A stretch of 64,000 bases of DNA. Origin: Apus apus (lineage: Eukaryota > Chordata > Aves > Apodiformes > Apodidae). Shown one piece after another: positions 59,641-64,000 of this stretch (the stretch's first letter is position 1; the number at the start of each line of letters is the position of its first letter). The notes under the pieces were generated by a model. The model had not been told where the DNA came from, ran no database searches, and saw only the letters and a program-made list of their open reading frames with translations. Made by a program: the position numbers and the translations under genes. The DNA lies in NCBI RefSeq assembly GCF_020740795.1, contig NC_067312.1:53153905-53217904 (forward strand). Direction: 5' to 3'.

Positions 59641-61779
59641 TAACCTGACTTACAGCAGCTTTAAACCAGCCTGTCATTTCACTTGCAAAACCTGACATCT
59701 CCTGCAAAGAGGGAATACAAAGAGGAACACCTGTGGGAGGTATCTAACTTGATCACTGTGAATACCTGAGCACAACACTCTCCTCCTTTCTCCACTATTG
59801 CAATACTGTAACTGGTCACAATGGAGCAGCTCTGCCTATCCTATCATTTACTATGTTAACAAATTTGGTTAATATACTCCTTTCTCAATCAGTGTTCAGG
59901 GGTAATATCAAGAAGGGAAAGCATCCATCTGGAATCACCTTGCTCCTCTTAGAGTATCTGTTTTATTTACCCTGCTCCTAATCAGTCCTTAAAGTTACTG
60001 CAGTTTCACTCAAGCAGCAGATCTTCCTAAACATTTCTAAATTAATCCTAAGGTGCTTCTCTAACATCAGACAATGCCAGAGAAGGTTCAAAAGTTATAC
60101 TGAAAGACCTTCAATTTATGTATTTGTGAGTCATTGCCATCCTTTTGATATAGGTGATGTCAGAAGATGCCTGCAATACTTCCTGGCTATCTGTAGTAGT
60201 ATTAGATCTACATTTGATATGACAACAGCACCTTCTGACAGCATCTTTTGACAGTGCTGAAATAGAAAGGCTGACAGTTCCCAGATGTTAAAACAGCTTT
60301 TTAGGTATTGTGTTACATCATGCATCTTTTGCCAAAGAAAGGGTGAAAAAATCTAGTGTAGAGGCACAAATAGTTCATACCACTTGAAAGAGATCAACTG
60401 AGCATCCCAAACAGCTTACTTATTTGCACACAACTGCTGAAGAAAGCAGAATGAAGATCTGAGAGTACATGAAGATTATCTACTGGTGACCAGACAGACT
60501 GTGGTATCCCTGGGGAATGCTGCTGTTTAAGTCAGGGATATTGGGGGGCTCCAAACACAGGTCTCATGGTCTCTTTTCCTGGCGTGTGGCAGCTGTCCAG
60601 GGCTGAGTGGAAATGAGCCACTTCCCCTCTAGAATGGGTCAGTTGCTTCCCAACTGTGCCCCAGAAGAGCTGGCATACAGCAGCCAGGCCCCTGCTCTTT
60701 CAAATGCAGTATGGTCTGGGACTGACCTTCCTGCCACTGCCCATGGTGAAGTAATTTGTTAAAGCCTCCAAGCTGACCCATCCATGCCAGGGATTATCAG
60801 AAGTTCTTAATCAGGATACAGAAAGATTCTCGGTGAGACTTTCTGGCCATTTTCCTTCTGCAGCTCAGATGAAAGGGCTGAGCTTCTTTATAAAATCAGG
60901 TTTGCATTTACCCTTCCCAACAGATGCATGTGGGGGTAGGATTTTTAGGGAGACATAGCTTCAAAGCTTGAACTGGGCAAGTGCTTTAGGATGGACCCTA
61001 AAACACTGGTGAAAAAAGTATTGTGGCTGGACTGTGGCTGTTGTCTGGGAGACCATATCTCAGATTTTACTCCACTGCTTGTCTCCAGTGCCACATCTCA
61101 CAGCAGAGCTATTTCTGTGCTCAGCAATGTCAGTGGAAGCCCAGGAATAGAGTTCACTAATGCAAAACTGTGTGGAGCTAGGTTAGGGTGAATGAAGACT
61201 GTAGTCCCATGGCTCCAAGGAAAGTGTTACCTTTGGACATAGTATCTTGATCCTTTCAGCAGCTAGGCTCTTCTTCTCACAGGGTTGCTGGAGAAAGTTG
61301 AGTCTTGGTTGTATCATGTGGGGTGCTAGAGGCTGTAGATTTCACCAAGTTAGAGATTTGATCTGTTTGGTGTGAAGGCTAAAGACTTCCAGGAACAGAG
61401 ATGCCAAGACAGCAGACCAGAAGGAGAATTAAACCATGCTTTTAGGGAGGTATAGGGGAGACAGCGCAGGATTCTTCTCCACCACCTCTCCTGACTGCTA
61501 AAGGAGAACCATTTATTTTCTGCTTATGGGAAAGAGACGTTGTAGGATTAAACCTTGGAAGGAAAATTCAGGAAATGCTGAGTAGGTATGAATACAGTTT
61601 CAGAGCCAGGACTATTTTGCCTCAGGGATGGACCCTTTTGTTCCTTTACAGGTGAACCATCACTGAACATAGGCCCAGCTAGGTCTTGGCCATCCCTACC
61701 TGCCCCAAAAGTAGGATCTGGATTGTAAGCACAGGGTCATCTGTTCAATCAAAGAGACCCATGGGCAGAAGATCTAGCA

Positions 61780-61833
61780 ATTCCTTTGTAAAAAATGGCT
61801 ATCAGGATTCCTTTGTGAACAATGGCTATCAGG
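61780..61833 (+). repeat. Tandem duplication of a 27-bp unit
   Basis: Two adjacent copies of a unit starting 'attcctttgt' and ending 'aatggctatcagg' (61780-61806 and 61807-61833) match at 25 of 27 positions. They lie in intron 8 and belong to no known family. Confidence 0.9.
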
Positions 61834-63781
61834 TCTACTTTGACTTGCCACAGGAAAAGAAGCAACAGACTTCATCAAATCTCTAACTAGCAATGTGAAA
61901 GACTAACATGACAGGTGTGCCAATCATGGTTACTTTCTTCTTCCCTTTTTACTGCTGGTTCTTCAGGGCTGGGAAAATTCAGCCCTAGTGTAGGTCTGGG
62001 CTGCTCCAAGGCTTTGGGGCTTTCTCCCCCTGAAATGACTACAGCACCTGCACCTAACTGGGCTGCATATATCTATCTGCCAGTCCATTTCACAGGTATC
62101 TTGTGACATATGATTGCCTAACACTGATAACAGAGTGAAAGACCATGCTCTATTTCTGCCATCCTTACTTTCCAACTGGATACTTCACTCTGCCTTGAAC
62201 AGAAGTCCTGCCTCTGTCCCCTCACCCACTAATCACCCAGCAAATGAAGGTGATGCACACCCAGCCATCTTTCTTTCCTGTCACCAGGGGAAAAAAAATG
62301 AACTTCTTCCCAGTCTGCTCCTGAGACAACAGTCTCCATGGCAGTTTTCTGACCTCTGTTCCTGAGTTTACAGCACAAAAAAATGGGAGTGTGGATTCCT
62401 CTCCTGATCATTGGCTAGGATCTTGAGTCAGATAATACCAAGTTGTTTCCAAGTTCAACCAGATGACAATTTTCCAAGGATCTGTGAAAAATTCTAGCCA
62501 AAGCCATTTTAAATGGACCACTTCAGGCCTTTGAGGTCTGGTTGCATCAAAATGTGTAGAATTTATGGAAGTTATTTAGTGATTTGTGGAAGTAATTAAA
62601 CCAGTGCTATCACCACTGCTGTGTTTCTGTTACATGGAGCATGCTGGAATGAGATCAGCCAGCTTTCCTGACACCTGAGTTCTTGGTTTGCCCTGCTTCT
62701 GCCTAGCTGTTGGCTCTGCTGTCACAGGGAAGTGCAACAGAGACCTTTAAATTTATCTTATCCTTGGGACTGTGTTATCTAACCCAGCTGCATCATTCAT
62801 TTGCCAGGGAAAGCTGTGCTTGCCTCTTGAAGCAATTGCAGCACTGATTTCAGAAAGGCCTGAGAACTTCATTATTATGAACAAGCTTTTTTGCTGCTAA
62901 GGCAGTGGGCAGTGGTATTAAGAAACAGAGCTGGAACAAAAATTGCCTTGGAGCTTGTATTGAACTTTTTGCTTTTCTTGCAAGCTGCAGGAGGGAGAGC
63001 TGGGGGTGGGAGAAGGCTGCTGTCTGAGACAATGTCACATACTCTCCTGCATCAACCCATCATATCAGGCAAATGAAATGGTCCCTGGTATTTTGCCACA
63101 GCAGCTTTCAAATGTCTTTAGCCTTGTGGGTAATTCCTCTTTACATTCCAGTGCATCAAGCTCACCTCTGGTAGGAGGAAGCTGTACTGACACTTAGGAG
63201 ATATGTTTGAAGTTTTAGTTCTGGCATTCAATATTTTAATTTCTTTCCTGTGTGGCATGCTTAAATTTAGCACTCAGCAAGGGTATACTGTGCTTTTGTA
63301 GGAATGAAAAAAAAGTGGTCTTGAGGGCTGAAGAGGACACTGAAAATTAAGCCTAACCCCTTGAGCAGTGTTGGGGCAAGGGAGGGGGCCTGGTGACAGT
63401 TCCTAAGAAGGTCCGGTGACACCATGAGGACAGCATCTCCCTCCAGCTGCTCTGCTGGTACTGCAGGGTGGCCCTGAGCTGGGGATGCTGGTGTTCAGTG
63501 GATCTGGTCAGGTCAGCACCTCACTGTTCTGGCAGCAAGTGGGGAGCAGGTCCTTGGAAGGAGGCCCTACATTCTTCTCTTCCTTCACGGGAGAGGAGGG
63601 AGCTGAGCAGATACACCAGCAAGTTCAAAGGCCTCAAATGCTCCAGTGTGGAAGACCAGCGAAGATGTTTGGATGTGATGCAGAGCTTCTCCAATGTAGA
63701 TCTTGAGGCATGGTCAAAGAATATAATTTGCCTTTCATTTGGTTTTTTCCCCTGCTAACCAAGTCCTTACTTTCCTTGCAG

Positions 63782-63891
63782 CTCAGTATTTCGCGAGCAT
63801 CATGGTCATTGTTGGTCTGTCTGTGGTGGTAACAGTGCTGGTTCTGCAGTTTCACCATCATGACCCGCAAGCAGGCAAGATGCCCAAATGG
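63782..63891 (+). CDS. CHRNA8: CHRNA8 exon 9: M3 and start of the cytoplasmic loop
   Basis: The exon (110 bases, phase 1 in, phase 0 out) encodes [20 protein letters not shown] followed by [17 protein letters not shown], ending tgg|gtaagc. This is M3 plus the beginning of the M3-M4 intracellular loop. [19 protein letters not shown] is the alpha-8 form; alpha-7 has VIVLQYHHHDPDGGKMPKW. The next exon, expected to encode the rest of the loop, M4 and the C-terminus, is not in the window: only 109 bases of the following intron are visible. Confidence 0.97.
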
Positions 63892-64000
63892 GTAAGCAGC
63901 TTTGATGGTAAATACTCAACAGTCTGTTTAAAGGAAAAAATAATCTAAAATCTGTAGTAAATTCATTACAGATAAGGGGCAGAAGTTTTTCTCCATTAAT

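Larger units (their letters stand above)
50668..63781 (+). other. CHRNA8: CHRNA8 intron 8 (13.1 kb)
   Basis: It contains antisense CR1 remains at 52733-53990 and 58840-59640, an A/C-rich tract at 58592-58645 and a 27-bp tandem duplication at 61780-61833. Nothing recognisable was seen in 50670-52730, 54000-58590, 59650-61770 or 61840-63780. Confidence 0.75.
6169..63891 (+). other. CHRNA8: CHRNA8 gene span within the window (exons 1-9; 3' end outside)
   Basis: CHRNA8 encodes a Cys-loop ligand-gated cation channel subunit of the alpha-bungarotoxin-binding class, closely related to alpha-7. In chicken it is known from brain and retina and forms homomers or alpha7/alpha8 pentamers in the plasma membrane. 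Nine exons of 79, 140, 45, 110, 80, 168, 195, 87 and 110 bases splice to 1014 bases with phases 1,0,0,2,1,1,1,1,0 and no stop. The exon plan is that of the alpha-7 gene. Alpha-8, not alpha-7, is indicated by [20 protein letters not shown], by '[19 protein letters not shown]', by '[18 protein letters not shown]' and by '[20 protein letters not shown]'. The M3-M4 loop, M4 and stop lie beyond position 64000. Confidence 0.95.

Noticed and set aside
23460..63891. Annotation of the receptor gene as CHRNA7
   Set aside because: Exon structure and M2 fit both, but exons 2, 4, 5, 6 and 9 carry alpha-8 residues ([44 protein letters not shown]).
1..64000. CRISPR array, tRNA, rRNA or prokaryotic operon
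   Set aside because: No spaced direct repeats, cloverleaf with A/B boxes or rRNA sequence were recognised by eye; the DNA is clearly vertebrate nuclear.

Overview
The window is vertebrate nuclear DNA from a bird. It has GT-AG introns and CR1 LINE fragments with the avian ATTCTRTG-type 3' ends. It also has avian ERV-type LTR sequence and a nicotinic receptor subunit known from birds, reptiles and fish but missing from mammals. A Topors-like RING pseudogene and a long ERV-like noncoding repeat hint at a passerine or near relative, but the species is not identified.

The only convincing intact protein-coding gene is CHRNA8, the neuronal acetylcholine receptor alpha-8 subunit, on the + strand. 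Nine exons lie between 6169 and 63891. All boundaries are GT-AG, all phases are compatible, and together they give 1014 bases (338 codons). The product runs from the signal peptide through the ligand-binding domain and M1-M3 to the start of the cytoplasmic loop. The remaining exon or exons (rest of the M3-M4 loop, M4, C-terminus) lie beyond the right edge. Introns 1, 2 and 8 are large (17.2, 16.9 and 13.1 kb). Introns 3 to 7 are 1.3 to 3.2 kb.

Positions 1-3090 are a graveyard of repeats: an LTR end, three sense CR1 fragments and two antisense CR1 pieces, one broken by a tract of almost only A and C. Positions 3410-4770 hold a decayed Topors-like RING-finger gene with a recognisable 5'UTR intron, a RING missing its first zinc ligand, three in-frame TGA codons and an AATAAA signal. 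A locally CpG-enriched stretch at about 5750-6030, just before the first CHRNA8 exon, is the likely promoter.

The introns carry further CR1 fragments, the longer ones antisense to CHRNA8. Intron 4 contains a clean 758-bp solo LTR with a 5-bp target duplication. Intron 2 contains an antisense ERV-like noncoding repeat. Simple repeats include (TTTTA)n at 8696 and (CCTTTT)n at 18229. Two non-repeat motif clusters look like candidate intronic regulatory elements: paired perfect RFX X-boxes at 33013-33104 and paired octamers at 17361-17378. No tRNA, rRNA, CRISPR or bacterial-type feature was seen.
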